Shown piece by piece: positions 1 through 7,799 of a stretch of 64,000 nt of DNA (its first letter is position 1; each line of letters opens with the position of its first letter). Location of the stretch: assembly GCA_963741315.1 (NCBI GenBank), contig CAVUHK010000001.1, positions 434,001 to 498,000 of the forward strand. The letters run 5' to 3'. The position numbers were made by a program, and so were the translations under genes. Below the pieces are notes generated by a model. That model searched no databases and had not been told where the DNA came from. It saw nothing but the letters and a program-made list of their open reading frames with translations. The DNA comes from PALSA-1003 sp963741315. Lineage in GTDB: Bacteria > Pseudomonadota > Gammaproteobacteria > Burkholderiales > Casimicrobiaceae.

Positions 1-618
1 GCCGAGCGCGAGCGGCAAGTCACCCTTGCTGGTCTCCAGCGCAATGGCGGTGGTCATCACCCGGGTGACGCCGTCGATGTTGCCGCCGACGATCATCACC
101 GCGCCGACCTCCGCGGCGGCGCGACCGAAGCCGGCCAGCACGATGGTGAGCAGGGAAAAGCGCACATCCCAGAGCAGGGTCGCGGCGGCGCCCAGGCGAT
201 GCTCACCCAGCGAGCGCAACTGCTCGCGGTACTCGCCCCAGGCATCCTCGATCACCTGCCGCGACAGCGCCGCTACGATCGGCGTGATCAGCAACGCCTG
301 CGCGATGACCATGGCGGTAGGCGTGAACAGGAGTCCCATCGGGCCCAGCGGCCCGGCGCGCGACAGCAACAGATAGACCGCGAGTCCGACCACGACGGGG
401 GGCAGCCCCATCAGTGCATTGAGCACGACGATCAGCGAATGCCGCCCCGGGAAGCGACCGACTGCGATGGTCGCACCGAGCGGTAAACCGACCAGGCAGG
501 CGATGACGACCGCGGTCAGGCTCACCTTGAGGCTGAGCAGCACGATGCCGATCAGGTTCGCATCGCCGCTGCCGATCAGGTGCATCGCCTGCGCGCCCGC
601 CGCGCCGAGTCCGTTCAT
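1..618 (-). CDS. tupB: Tungstate-type ABC transporter permease, 3' end outside window
   Basis: The reverse strand reads open for 206 codons from an ATG at 618 to the window edge, so the C-terminus is missing. It is a hydrophobic inner-membrane protein with several predicted helices. The permease EAA-type loop reads AAAEVGAVMIVGGNIDG, which is characteristic of TupB/WtpB permeases that import tungstate or molybdate with a periplasmic binding protein and an ATPase. The divergent neighbour is a ModE/PBP-like regulator, supporting oxyanion transport. Tungstate rather than molybdate is inferred from the family motif; the binding protein and ATPase would lie to the left of the window. Confidence 0.8.
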   Translation of the reverse strand, partial: MNGLGAAGAQAMHLIGSGDANLIGIVLLSLKVSLTAVVIACLVGLPLGATIAVGRFPGRHSLIVVLNALMGLPPVVVGLAVYLLLSRAGPLGPMGLLFTPTAMVIAQALLITPIVAALSRQVIEDAWGEYREQLRSLGEHRLGAAATLLWDVRFSLLTIVLAGFGRAAAEVGAVMIVGGNIDGVTRVMTTAIALETSKGDLPLALG

Positions 619-647
619 TTCGATCCGCGCACCACGGGCGGCGCATA

Positions 648-667
648 ATATGTATGATGTTGCATAT
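648..667. promoter_or_regulatory. Operator-like inverted repeat between tupB and its regulator
   Basis: ATATG and CATAT form a perfect 5-bp dyad separated by 10 bp, inside the AT-rich 127-bp gap between the divergent tupB start (618) and regulator start (746). Its position and symmetry fit a binding site for the adjacent winged-helix regulator. The assignment is an inference; the dyad itself is directly visible. Confidence 0.4.
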
Positions 668-745
668 AAGTTTCGGGCCCAACTGAGTGACGTCAGCCAC
701 AATAGCCCATCGCCGCGCACGCACCAATATGCAGACTTCGACATA

Positions 746-1813
746 ATGAAACTGATTCCCACGGTTACGTGGAAATTCGCCGGGCCGGCGGGCCTCGACG
801 TCGATGCGCGCCTGATTCCGTTGCTCGAAGCGATTGCCGCGACCGGATCGCTCGCGGCGGCGGTGGTCGAGCAGGGCCAGTCGTATCGCGCGGGCTGGGG
901 ATTGCTACGCGACTGCCAGCGCGAACTGGGCGTGCAACTGGTGGAACTCGAGCGCGGCCGCGGCGCGCGCCTTGCCGCGGCGGGTGCGCAATTGCTCGAT
1001 GCGCATCGTGCGGCGCAGCAGCGGCTCTCGCCGACGCTGGCTGCGCTGGCGGTGACGCTTGGCGAGAAGCGGACATCACCTCGGCGCGCGGCGCGCGAGG
1101 CGCTCGTCATCGCCGCCAGTCACGACCTGGCGCTGGCGGCGCTGCGCGAGTTGCTGCCCGCCGAGACGGGAACGAATGTCGAGCTGTCGGTCATGGGCAG
1201 CCTGCATGCGCTGGAGCAATTCGCGGAAGGCCGGGTCGCCCTTGCCGGTTTCCACGTCGCGCTTGACGCGCAGGACGCGACGGCGATCGCGCCATTCCGG
1301 CGCTGGCTCAACGTGCGGCGGGACCGGCTGATCCGCTTCGTCGACCGCGAGCAGGGACTGATCCTGCCGCGGGGAAATCCGGCCCGCGTGCGCGGCTTCA
1401 AGGACCTGGCGCGGCTGCGTCTGCGATTCGTCAATCGCCAGGCGGGATCGGGCACCCGGATCCTGATCGAGCGCTGCATCGCCGACGCCGGACTCGCAGC
1501 GCAGTCGCTCCCCGGTTTTGCGCGAGAAGAATTCACCCATCCCGCGGTCGCGGCCACGGTGGCCTCCGGCGCCGCCGACGCAGGCTTCGGGTTGCGTGCC
1601 GTGGCGGCGCAGGCGGGGTTGGCGTTTGTGCCGCTGGTGCGCGAACGCTATTACCTCGCGGTGCGCGCGGCGGCACTCGACGGCACGCCCGTCGTGGCGT
1701 TGCTGGGTTGCCTGCGCGGGCGATCGTTCGCGGCGCTGGCGCGCGGGCTCTCCGGCTACGATGCGGCGCTGGCGGGCAACGTCGTCGGCGTCGACCGGCT
1801 CGGTACGCGCTAG
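746..1813 (+). CDS. ModE-like HTH regulator fused to a PBP-like molybdate/tungstate-binding domain
   Basis: The 355-residue protein starts at the ATG at 746, the first start that gives a complete winged-helix domain. Residues about 15-100 resemble the ModE/LysR-type helix-turn-helix (LIPLLEAIAATGSLAAAV). The rest resembles the periplasmic-binding-protein fold of one-component oxyanion sensors, including the family hallmark VNRQAGSGTRILIE. Such proteins bind molybdate or tungstate and control the adjacent transporter. It is divergent from a tungstate-type permease, so control of that transporter is likely. The exact ligand is not determinable from sequence. Confidence 0.75.
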   Translation: MKLIPTVTWKFAGPAGLDVDARLIPLLEAIAATGSLAAAVVEQGQSYRAGWGLLRDCQRELGVQLVELERGRGARLAAAGAQLLDAHRAAQQRLSPTLAALAVTLGEKRTSPRRAAREALVIAASHDLALAALRELLPAETGTNVELSVMGSLHALEQFAEGRVALAGFHVALDAQDATAIAPFRRWLNVRRDRLIRFVDREQGLILPRGNPARVRGFKDLARLRLRFVNRQAGSGTRILIERCIADAGLAAQSLPGFAREEFTHPAVAATVASGAADAGFGLRAVAAQAGLAFVPLVRERYYLAVRAAALDGTPVVALLGCLRGRSFAALARGLSGYDAALAGNVVGVDRLGTR

Positions 1814-1885
1814 AGACGACGCGCCGGGCTCCATGCCGCTGCCGATTGCGGTAGCATGGGCGTCCATTTTTGTGCTGCGCCTGCC

Positions 1886-2833
1886 ATGGAAATCGCGTTC
1901 GTCGTCGACCCGCTGGAATCGCTCAAGGCCTACAAGGATTCGAGCATTGCCATGATGCGCGCCGCGCAGGCACGCGGTCATGCGATCTTCGCGCTCGAGC
2001 AGTCCGACATCTACTGGAAAGACGGCGCGACCCGGGCGCGCGTGCGTCCGCTGGTCGTCAACGCCGACAATCACGCCTGGTTTCGCGCGGGCGAATCCAC
2101 GGTGCGGCCACTCGCGTCGTTTGCCGCCGTGCTGATGCGCAAGGATCCGCCCTTCGACATGGAATACATCTACACGACGTACATGCTCGAAGCCGCCGAG
2201 CGCGAAGGCGCGCGGGTCTACAACAAGCCGCAGGCGATTCGCGACAACAACGAGAAACTTGCCATCACGCGCTTCGGTGAATTCACAGCGCCGACACTGG
2301 TGTCGCGCGATGGCGACCTGATCGGCGAATTCATCGACTTGCATGGCGACGTGATCCTCAAGCCGCTCGACGGCATGGGCGGCATATCGATCTTCCGTGT
2401 GCGCCGCGACGACCCGAACCGCAACGTGATCATCGAAACGGTCGGCCGTGAGGGCGAGCGCAGCGTCATGGCGCAACGCTACATTCCGGAGATCGCGGCG
2501 GGCGACAAGCGCATCCTGCTCATCGCCGGCGAGCCGGTCCCGTTCTCCTTGGCGCGTATCCCGAAAGCGGGCGAGACGCGCGGCAACCTTGCTGCGGGCG
2601 GTCGCGGCGTGGCGCAACCCTTGAGCACGCGCGACCGCGCGATCGCGACGGCACTGGGCCCGAAGCTCTGGTCGGAAGGACTGCTGGTCGTCGGCCTCGA
2701 TGTCATCGGCGACTACCTGACCGAAGTCAACGTTACCAGCCCGACCTGCTTTGTCGAAATCAGCGAGCAATCCGGTTTCGATGTGGGCGCACGCTTCGCC
2801 GCGGCGCTGGAAGCCGCGGTCGCTGGCGACTGA
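1886..2833 (+). CDS. gshB: Glutathione synthetase
   Basis: The 315-residue protein matches the usual length of bacterial GshB (about 316). It joins gamma-glutamylcysteine and glycine using ATP to form glutathione in the cytosol. It has the start MEIAFVVDPLESLKAYKDS, the ATP-grasp segment VILKPLDGMGG, and the C-terminal LTEVNVTSPTCF metal/ATP-binding segment. An upstream in-frame ATG at 1856 would add ten residues that do not fit the family, so 1886 is chosen. It lies just upstream of the PTS genes, an arrangement common in betaproteobacteria. Confidence 0.95.
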   Translation: MEIAFVVDPLESLKAYKDSSIAMMRAAQARGHAIFALEQSDIYWKDGATRARVRPLVVNADNHAWFRAGESTVRPLASFAAVLMRKDPPFDMEYIYTTYMLEAAEREGARVYNKPQAIRDNNEKLAITRFGEFTAPTLVSRDGDLIGEFIDLHGDVILKPLDGMGGISIFRVRRDDPNRNVIIETVGREGERSVMAQRYIPEIAAGDKRILLIAGEPVPFSLARIPKAGETRGNLAAGGRGVAQPLSTRDRAIATALGPKLWSEGLLVVGLDVIGDYLTEVNVTSPTCFVEISEQSGFDVGARFAAALEAAVAGD

Positions 2834-2955
2834 GTCTCCTCCCGGCGAAACGGCACGGCTGCGTGCTACCATAGTTGTGTGACGACTTCGGGTCAAACCG
2901 GGATGCGTTGCGTGGCACGGCACGCGCGGTACATGCGACCGGCCAAGGGAACATC

Positions 2956-3369
2956 ATGATCGGCATTCTCATCGTCGCTCACGACAAGCTCGGCGAGAGT
3001 CTCGTCGGCGCGGTGACGCATGTGCTCGGCGAGAAGCCCCCTCAATTCGATACGCTCGGGATCAGCGCCTCCGACGATCCCTTGTCGTTGCTACCCACGG
3101 CGCGTGCGCTGGTCAAGTCGCTCGATACGGGCGACGGCGTGCTGATTTTTACCGACATTTACGGCGCGACGCCATGCAATCTCGCCGGCAAATTGCTCGT
3201 CCCCGGACGAGTCGAAGGCATTGCGGGCGTGAATCTGCCGATGCTCGTGCGGGCGTTCACTTACCGCGCCCGCGGCATGGACACGATGATCAAGAAGGCG
3301 ATCAGCGGCGGTTGCGACGGCGTGCTGCATGTCGAGGTGGACCCCGTCTATGCAGCAACGCGAGGTTGA
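2956..3369 (+). CDS. PTS EIIA component, mannose family
   Basis: The 137-residue protein fits the single-domain EIIA(Man) fold. His9 in ILIVAHDKLG is the expected phosphoryl acceptor from HPr. No EIIB, EIIC or EIID gene is nearby, so this is probably the terminal phosphate sink of a regulatory PTS rather than part of a sugar permease. The start at ATG 2956 gives the canonical N-terminal strand. Its 3' end overlaps the ptsH start by 20 bp, implying translational coupling. Confidence 0.9.
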   Translation: MIGILIVAHDKLGESLVGAVTHVLGEKPPQFDTLGISASDDPLSLLPTARALVKSLDTGDGVLIFTDIYGATPCNLAGKLLVPGRVEGIAGVNLPMLVRAFTYRARGMDTMIKKAISGGCDGVLHVEVDPVYAATRG

Positions 3370-3619
3370 GATCATCAACAAGCTGGGGCTGCACGCGCGG
3401 GCTTCGGCGAAGCTCACGCAGCTTGCCGGAAAGTATCAGAGTGAGGTCTCGCTCTCGCGCAACGGTCGAAAAATCAACGCCAAGAGCATCATGGGCGTCA
3501 TGATGCTGGCGGCCGGCAAGGGCGCCAAGGTCACGCTGGAAATCGAAGGGCCCGATGAATCCGACGCGATGGATGCGATCGTCGCGCTGATCAATGGATA
3601 CTTCGGCGAAGGGCAGTAA
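3350..3619 (+). CDS. ptsH: Phosphocarrier protein HPr
   Basis: The 89-residue protein carries both canonical HPr sites: His15 in LGLHARAS, which takes phosphate from enzyme I, and Ser46 in NAKSIMGVM, the site used by HPr kinase/phosphorylase in species that have it. It overlaps the end of the EIIA gene and is followed about 150 bp later by a second HPr-like gene. It is likely the general phosphocarrier of this incomplete PTS. Confidence 0.95.
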   Translation: MQQREVEIINKLGLHARASAKLTQLAGKYQSEVSLSRNGRKINAKSIMGVMMLAAGKGAKVTLEIEGPDESDAMDAIVALINGYFGEGQ

Positions 3620-3660
3620 CAAACAATTGCTGTTGCGCGTGGCCGCGCATGTTGCACTGC

Positions 3661-3687
3661 ATTGGTTCTACAATCGATGGAACCAAT
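3661..3687. promoter_or_regulatory. 8-bp perfect dyad upstream of the second HPr gene
   Basis: ATTGGTTC and GAACCAAT form a perfect inverted repeat with an 11-bp spacer, in the 149-bp gap between the two HPr genes. It could be a protein-binding operator or an RNA hairpin. No factor can be assigned from sequence. Confidence 0.4.
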
Positions 3688-3715
3688 TCGCGCCTGTCGC
3701 GTTCAATCAGAAGCT

Positions 3716-3734
3716 GCCCGCATTTTTCGCGGGC
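3716..3734 (+). promoter_or_regulatory. GC-rich hairpin between the two HPr genes
   Basis: GCCCGC and GCGGGC pair around a 7-nt ATTTTTC loop. No T-run follows, so it is unlikely to be an efficient intrinsic terminator. It could attenuate or stabilise the transcript ahead of the second HPr gene. Confidence 0.3.
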
Positions 3735-3768
3735 GGGTTATCCTTCAACTTCGGCAATCAATACCACT

Positions 3769-4038
3769 ATGCAGACACGCGAAATCAGAATCAGGAACCG
3801 CCTCGGGCTGCACGCACGCGCGTCGGTGAAGATCGTCAAGCTTGCGTCGCGCTTTCGTTGTCGAGTGTCGCTGGACTTCGAAGGACGGCGCGCCAACGCG
3901 CGCAACATTCTCGCCGTCATGATGCTTGCGGCAAGCATGGGCAGCACCATCCGACTCGAAACCGCCGGCCCGGACGAGGCCGCCGCCATGACCGCCATGG
4001 CACAACTGATCAGCGACCGCTTCGGCGAGTCGAGCTGA
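3769..4038 (+). CDS. Second HPr-family protein with Asn at the Ser46 position
   Basis: The protein is 89 residues, the same length as the preceding HPr, and appears to be a tandem paralogue. His15 is kept (LGLHARAS), so phosphoryl transfer from enzyme I is still plausible. The regulatory Ser46 is replaced by Asn (NARNILAVMM). It would therefore be blind to an HPr kinase. ATG 3769 is chosen because the upstream in-frame extension has no HPr-like sequence. The gene sits between ptsH and ptsI with only 49 bp to ptsI. A specialised or regulatory HPr is inferred. Confidence 0.85.
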   Translation: MQTREIRIRNRLGLHARASVKIVKLASRFRCRVSLDFEGRRANARNILAVMMLAASMGSTIRLETAGPDEAAAMTAMAQLISDRFGESS

Positions 4039-4087
4039 CCGGCCCGGCGCGCCCGGCACGGTCGCCTGACCGGGAGAGCGCAGCACC

Positions 4088-5821
4088 ATGAGCTTCGTAC
4101 TGCACGGCATCGGTGTCTCCAACGGCATCGCCATCGGCCGGGCGCAGCTCGTCTCGCACGCGACGCTGGAAGCCGCGCACTACACCGTCAGCGCCGACCA
4201 GGTCGCGGGTGAAATCGAGCGCTTGTCGAACGCGATTCGCACCGTCCAGCGCGAGCTCGAGCACCTGCGCGACGAGATGACGTCGGATGACGCGCCGGCC
4301 GAGTTCGGCGCGTTTCTCGACGTTCACTGGATGATCCTTACCGATCCGACACTCGCCGAGACGCCCAAGCGGATCATCGCCGAGCAGCATTGCAATGCCG
4401 AATGGGCGCTGACCCAGCAGACCAGCGTCCTCATCGAGCAGTTCGACGCGATCGAGGATCCATATCTGCGCGAACGCAAGGCCGACGTGGTGCAAGTCGT
4501 CGAGCGGGTGCTCAAGGTGTTGCTCGGCAAGCCTGGCGCGGTGCGGCCGACCAATGCCGAGGAGCAGACGATCCTGGTCGCGCACGACCTCTCGCCGGCC
4601 GACGTCATCCAGTTCAAGAGCCATCACTACGCCGCCTTCCTGACCGACCTGGGCGGCGTGACCGCGCACACGGCAATCGTGGCGCGCAGCCTCAACGTGC
4701 CGGCGGTGGTCGCGGCGCACAACGCGCGCGCGCTCATTCGCGAGAACGAGCTGCTGATCGTCGATGGCGCGCGCAACGTCGTCATCGTCAATCCGGACCG
4801 GGCGGTGCTCACCGAATACCGGCTGAAACAGGGCGAGTTCGCGCTCGAGCAGAAAAAGCTGCAACGGCTGACGACGACCCGCGCCACGACGCTCGATGGA
4901 CATGCGGTCGAGCTGTTCGCCAACATCGAGCTGCCCGAGGACCTGGCGCGCACGCTCGAAGTCGGTGCGACCGGCATCGGACTGTTCCGCAGCGAATTCC
5001 TGTTCCTCAACCGCATCGGGCTGCCATCCGAGGACGAGCAGTTCGAGGCCTACCGCAGCGTCGCGGCCGGCATGGAAGGCAAGCCGGTCACGATTCGCAC
5101 CTTCGATCTCGGCGCGGACAAGCACAAGGAAGGCCTCGAGGGTCTCTCGCGCGTCGCTCCCAATCCTGCGCTTGGGCTGCGCGCGGTGCGCTTCTGCCTG
5201 GCCGAGCCCCGGCTGTTCGTCACGCAGCTGCGCGCGATCCTGCGTGCTTCGCACTACGGCAACATCCGGATCCTCATCCCGATGCTGGTATCGGCGAGCG
5301 AAATCGATCAGACGCTGGCGCTGATCGCGCGTGCGAAGGAGTCGCTACGCGAGGAAGGCGTGCCCTTCGACGCCGGCATCGAAGTCGGCGGAATGATCGA
5401 GATTCCCGCGGCGGTGCTGGCCATCGGCGTATTCACCAGCCGGCTCGATTTCCTCTCGATCGGCACCAACGACCTGATCCAGTACACCCTCGCGGTCGAT
5501 CGCGCCGATGAAGCGGTCTCGCACCTCTACGACCCGCTGCACCCGGCGGTGCTCAAGCTGATCGCGATGGCGATCTCGACCTCGATCAAGGCGTCGGTCC
5601 CGATCGCCGTCTGCGGCGAAATGGCGGGCGACGTGCGCATGACGCGGCTGTTGCTGGGCATGGGGCTGCGCAACTTCTCGATGCACCCCGCGCATCTGCT
5701 GACGGTCAAGCAGCGGGTGCTCAACAGCGACGTGGCGACGATCATGCCGATGGTCAATCGCATGCGACGCACCGACGATGCGGCCAAACTCGCCGCGATG
5801 CTGGACCGGCTCAACGATTGA
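4088..5821 (+). CDS. ptsI: PTS enzyme I (PEP-protein phosphotransferase)
   Basis: The 577-residue protein autophosphorylates from phosphoenolpyruvate and passes phosphate to HPr. The swivelling domain carries the active-site His at about residue 194 in GGVTAHTAIVARS. The C-terminal PEP-binding barrel shows GIGLFRSEFLF, the nucleotide/PEP signature DFLSIGTNDLIQYTLA, and the catalytic Cys region AVCGEMAGD. Full length matches the family (about 575). It ends the gshB-PTS gene group, and its last codons overlap the promoter of the metX leader. Confidence 0.95.
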   Translation: MSFVLHGIGVSNGIAIGRAQLVSHATLEAAHYTVSADQVAGEIERLSNAIRTVQRELEHLRDEMTSDDAPAEFGAFLDVHWMILTDPTLAETPKRIIAEQHCNAEWALTQQTSVLIEQFDAIEDPYLRERKADVVQVVERVLKVLLGKPGAVRPTNAEEQTILVAHDLSPADVIQFKSHHYAAFLTDLGGVTAHTAIVARSLNVPAVVAAHNARALIRENELLIVDGARNVVIVNPDRAVLTEYRLKQGEFALEQKKLQRLTTTRATTLDGHAVELFANIELPEDLARTLEVGATGIGLFRSEFLFLNRIGLPSEDEQFEAYRSVAAGMEGKPVTIRTFDLGADKHKEGLEGLSRVAPNPALGLRAVRFCLAEPRLFVTQLRAILRASHYGNIRILIPMLVSASEIDQTLALIARAKESLREEGVPFDAGIEVGGMIEIPAAVLAIGVFTSRLDFLSIGTNDLIQYTLAVDRADEAVSHLYDPLHPAVLKLIAMAISTSIKASVPIAVCGEMAGDVRMTRLLLGMGLRNFSMHPAHLLTVKQRVLNSDVATIMPMVNRMRRTDDAAKLAAMLDRLND

Positions 5822-5845
5822 CATTCGGGGCGAGCGCGGTACACT
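5818..5845 (+). promoter_or_regulatory. Sigma70-type promoter for the metX leader
   Basis: A perfect -35 TTGACA (5818-5823) overlaps the ptsI stop codon. It is followed after 16 bp by TACACT (5840-5845). Transcription would begin just before the riboswitch-like element that starts near 5856. Confidence 0.6.
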
Positions 5846-5855
5846 GATAGTTGGT

Positions 5856-5942
5856 AACGCGCCGATTTGACAATCAGCTTGCGGGCGCGGGGGACGGCGG
5901 TTGTTGGCGTGATCCCCGATAAATACGGCTAAAGCGGCGAGG
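5856..5942 (+). promoter_or_regulatory. SAM-II-like riboswitch upstream of metX
   Basis: The element reproduces the order of conserved SAM-II blocks: CGCGCCGATTTGA, then CTTGCGGGCGCG, then GATAAATACGGCTAAAG. CGCGC and GCGCG form P1, and the third block supplies the pseudoknot strand. Between the second and third blocks lies an extra stem of GGGGA with TCCCC that the smallest SAM-II examples lack. SAM-II aptamers bind S-adenosylmethionine and repress metA/metX-type genes, which matches the downstream gene. Identification is by eye; a covariance-model score would settle it. Confidence 0.75.
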
Positions 5943-5950
5943 AATCCCCG

Positions 5951-5981
5951 ACCCGATTGGCGCAAGCTGATCGGGTTTTTT
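5951..5981 (+). terminator. Intrinsic terminator in the metX leader
   Basis: ACCCGAT (5951-5957) pairs with ATCGGGT (5970-5976) and is followed by a T-run to 5981. It lies after the aptamer and about 50 bp before the metX start, as expected for transcriptional attenuation. The loop and 3' arm (5961-5971) are an 11-nt perfect complement of 5873-5883 inside the aptamer, giving a ready-made antiterminator. Confidence 0.75.
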
Positions 5982-6033
5982 GCTTTTCGGGCCGCGACAC
6001 GGTCCCCGTTGAACGTACGCTCTGGAAAATTTC

Positions 6034-7162
6034 GTGAACCAGCCGGCCACTTCCGCAGGTGTGGTGACTCCGCAACGCGCCGCGTTTGCCGAGCCGCTCG
6101 CGCTCGCGTCCGGCGCGAGCCTGCCGTCGTTCGAACTCGCGTACGAAACCTACGGCACGTTGAATACAGCAGCGCTCCAACGCGATCCTGGTCTGCCACG
6201 CGCTCAATGCCTCGCACCATGTCGCCGGCGTGCATGCCGGCGTGGCGGACAGCGAAGGCTGGTGGGACAACATGGTGGGTCCCGGCAAGCCGGTCGACAC
6301 CAACCGGTTCTTTGTCATCGGCGTCAACAATCTCGGCAGCTGCTTCGGCTCGACCGGACCGGCGTCGATCAACGCCGCCACCGGCAAGCCGTGGGGCGCG
6401 GACTTTCCCATCGTCACGGTCGAGGACTGGGTCGACGCGCAGGCGCGTCTCGCCGATCGGTTGGGCATTGCACGTTTCGCGGCGGTCATGGGCGGGAGTC
6501 TCGGCGGCATGCAGGCGCTGTCGTGGGCGATCCGCTATCCCGAGCGCATCGCCAATGCGCTGGTGATTGCCGCCGCGCCCAACCTGTCGGCGCAGAACAT
6601 CGCCTTCAACGAAGTCGCCCGTACCGCGATCATGACCGACCCGGACTTTCACGACGGTCACTACTACGAACACGGCGTCAAGCCGGTCCGCGGCCTGCGC
6701 GTGGCGCGCATGATCGGCCACATCACCTACATCTCCGACGAGCAGATGGCGGAACGATTCGGCCGGCAATTGCGCGAAGGGCTCAATTTCAGCTTCGCGC
6801 CCGAATTCCAGATCGAGTCCTACCTGCGCTACCAGGGCGAGAAATTCGCCGAGTACTTCGACGCGAATACCTATTTGCGCATCACCAAGGCGCTCGACTA
6901 CTTCGACCCGGCATCCGCCACCGGCGGCAGCCTCATGCGGGCGCTGGCGCCGGCAACGTGTCGCTTCCTGGTGATCTCGTTCACCACCGACTGGCGCTTC
7001 ACGCCGGCGCGCTCTCGCGAAATCGTCAAGGCGCTCGTCGACAATCGCCGCGACGTGTCCTACGCGGAAATCGTCGCGCCGCACGGGCACGACGCGTTCC
7101 TCCTCGACACGCCGCAGTACCACGCGATCGTGCGCGCGTATCTCGAACGGGCGCCGCGATGA
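6034..7162 (+). CDS. metX: Homoserine O-acyltransferase (apparent 1-nt frameshift)
   Basis: MetX acylates homoserine with acetyl- or succinyl-CoA, the first committed step of methionine synthesis. It is an alpha/beta-hydrolase fold enzyme. The nucleophile elbow MGGSLGGMQ, substrate-binding ITYISDEQM, and the late His in PHGHDAFLLD are present. The N-terminal part (GTG 6034, NQPATSAGV, to YETYGTLNTA) and the rest lie in different frames. They join if one base near 6168-6174 is removed, giving about 375 residues, normal for the family. The stop overlaps metW by 4 bp. Acetyl versus succinyl specificity is not resolved here. Confidence 0.88.
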
Positions 7163-7749
7163 CGCTGTCGATGCGCGCCGATTTCTCGACCATCGCCGGC
7201 TGGATCGCTCCCGGCGCGCGGGTACTCGACCTGGGCTGCGGCGACGGGAGCCTGCTCACCCACCTGCGCGAATCGCGCGGCGCCATGGGCTACGGCATCG
7301 AAATCGACAACGCGGGCGTGCTGGCCTCGATCGGCAACGGCGTGAGCGTACTGCAGAGCGACCTGGAGTCCGGTCTGGCAGGATTCGACGACCAGTCCTT
7401 CGACAGCGTCATCCTGTCGCAGACGCTGCAGGCGATGCGGCGCATCGAGGCGATCGTCGATGAAATGCTGCGCGTCGGGCGCGAAGCGATCATCTCGTTT
7501 CCCAACTTCGGCCACTGGTCGCACCGCCTGCAGGTGCTGGCCGGACGCATGCCGGTGTCGAGCCGGCTGCCGTATCAATGGTTCGACACACCGAACATCC
7601 ACCTGTGCACGATTGCGGACTTCGATGCCTTCTGCGCCGAGCGCCGATTTCGCGTGCTCGAACGGGTGGTCCTGCACGAAGCGAGGCGCGTGGACGTGTT
7701 GCCCAACCTCATGGGATCGCTGGCGATCTACCGGTTCCGCAGCGCGTAG
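7159..7749 (+). CDS. metW: Methionine biosynthesis protein MetW
   Basis: The 196-residue protein has an S-adenosylmethionine-dependent methyltransferase-like fold with glycine-rich motif I VLDLGCGDGSLL. It has the MetW-typical segments FPNFGHWSHRLQ and LPYQWFDTPNIH. The ATGA overlap with metX indicates translational coupling. MetW is known to partner with MetX in proteobacteria and is needed for efficient methionine synthesis. Both genes are expected to be controlled by the upstream SAM-responsive leader. Confidence 0.93.
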   Translation: MTLSMRADFSTIAGWIAPGARVLDLGCGDGSLLTHLRESRGAMGYGIEIDNAGVLASIGNGVSVLQSDLESGLAGFDDQSFDSVILSQTLQAMRRIEAIVDEMLRVGREAIISFPNFGHWSHRLQVLAGRMPVSSRLPYQWFDTPNIHLCTIADFDAFCAERRFRVLERVVLHEARRVDVLPNLMGSLAIYRFRSA

Positions 7750-7799
7750 CGCGACACCGACCGTTCATCGGGCGAGAGGCCGGGTGATTGACGGATACA

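Noticed and set aside
1076..2923. 615-codon minus-strand open frame opposite the ModE-like regulator and gshB
   Set aside because: Composition-driven antisense frame with no family sequence.
3652..3674. Promoter TTGCAC...TACAAT before the second HPr gene
   Set aside because: The spacer is only 11 bp, too short for sigma70.
5345..7123. 592-codon minus-strand open frame opposite ptsI and metX
   Set aside because: It spans the riboswitch and terminator and has no protein-like motifs.
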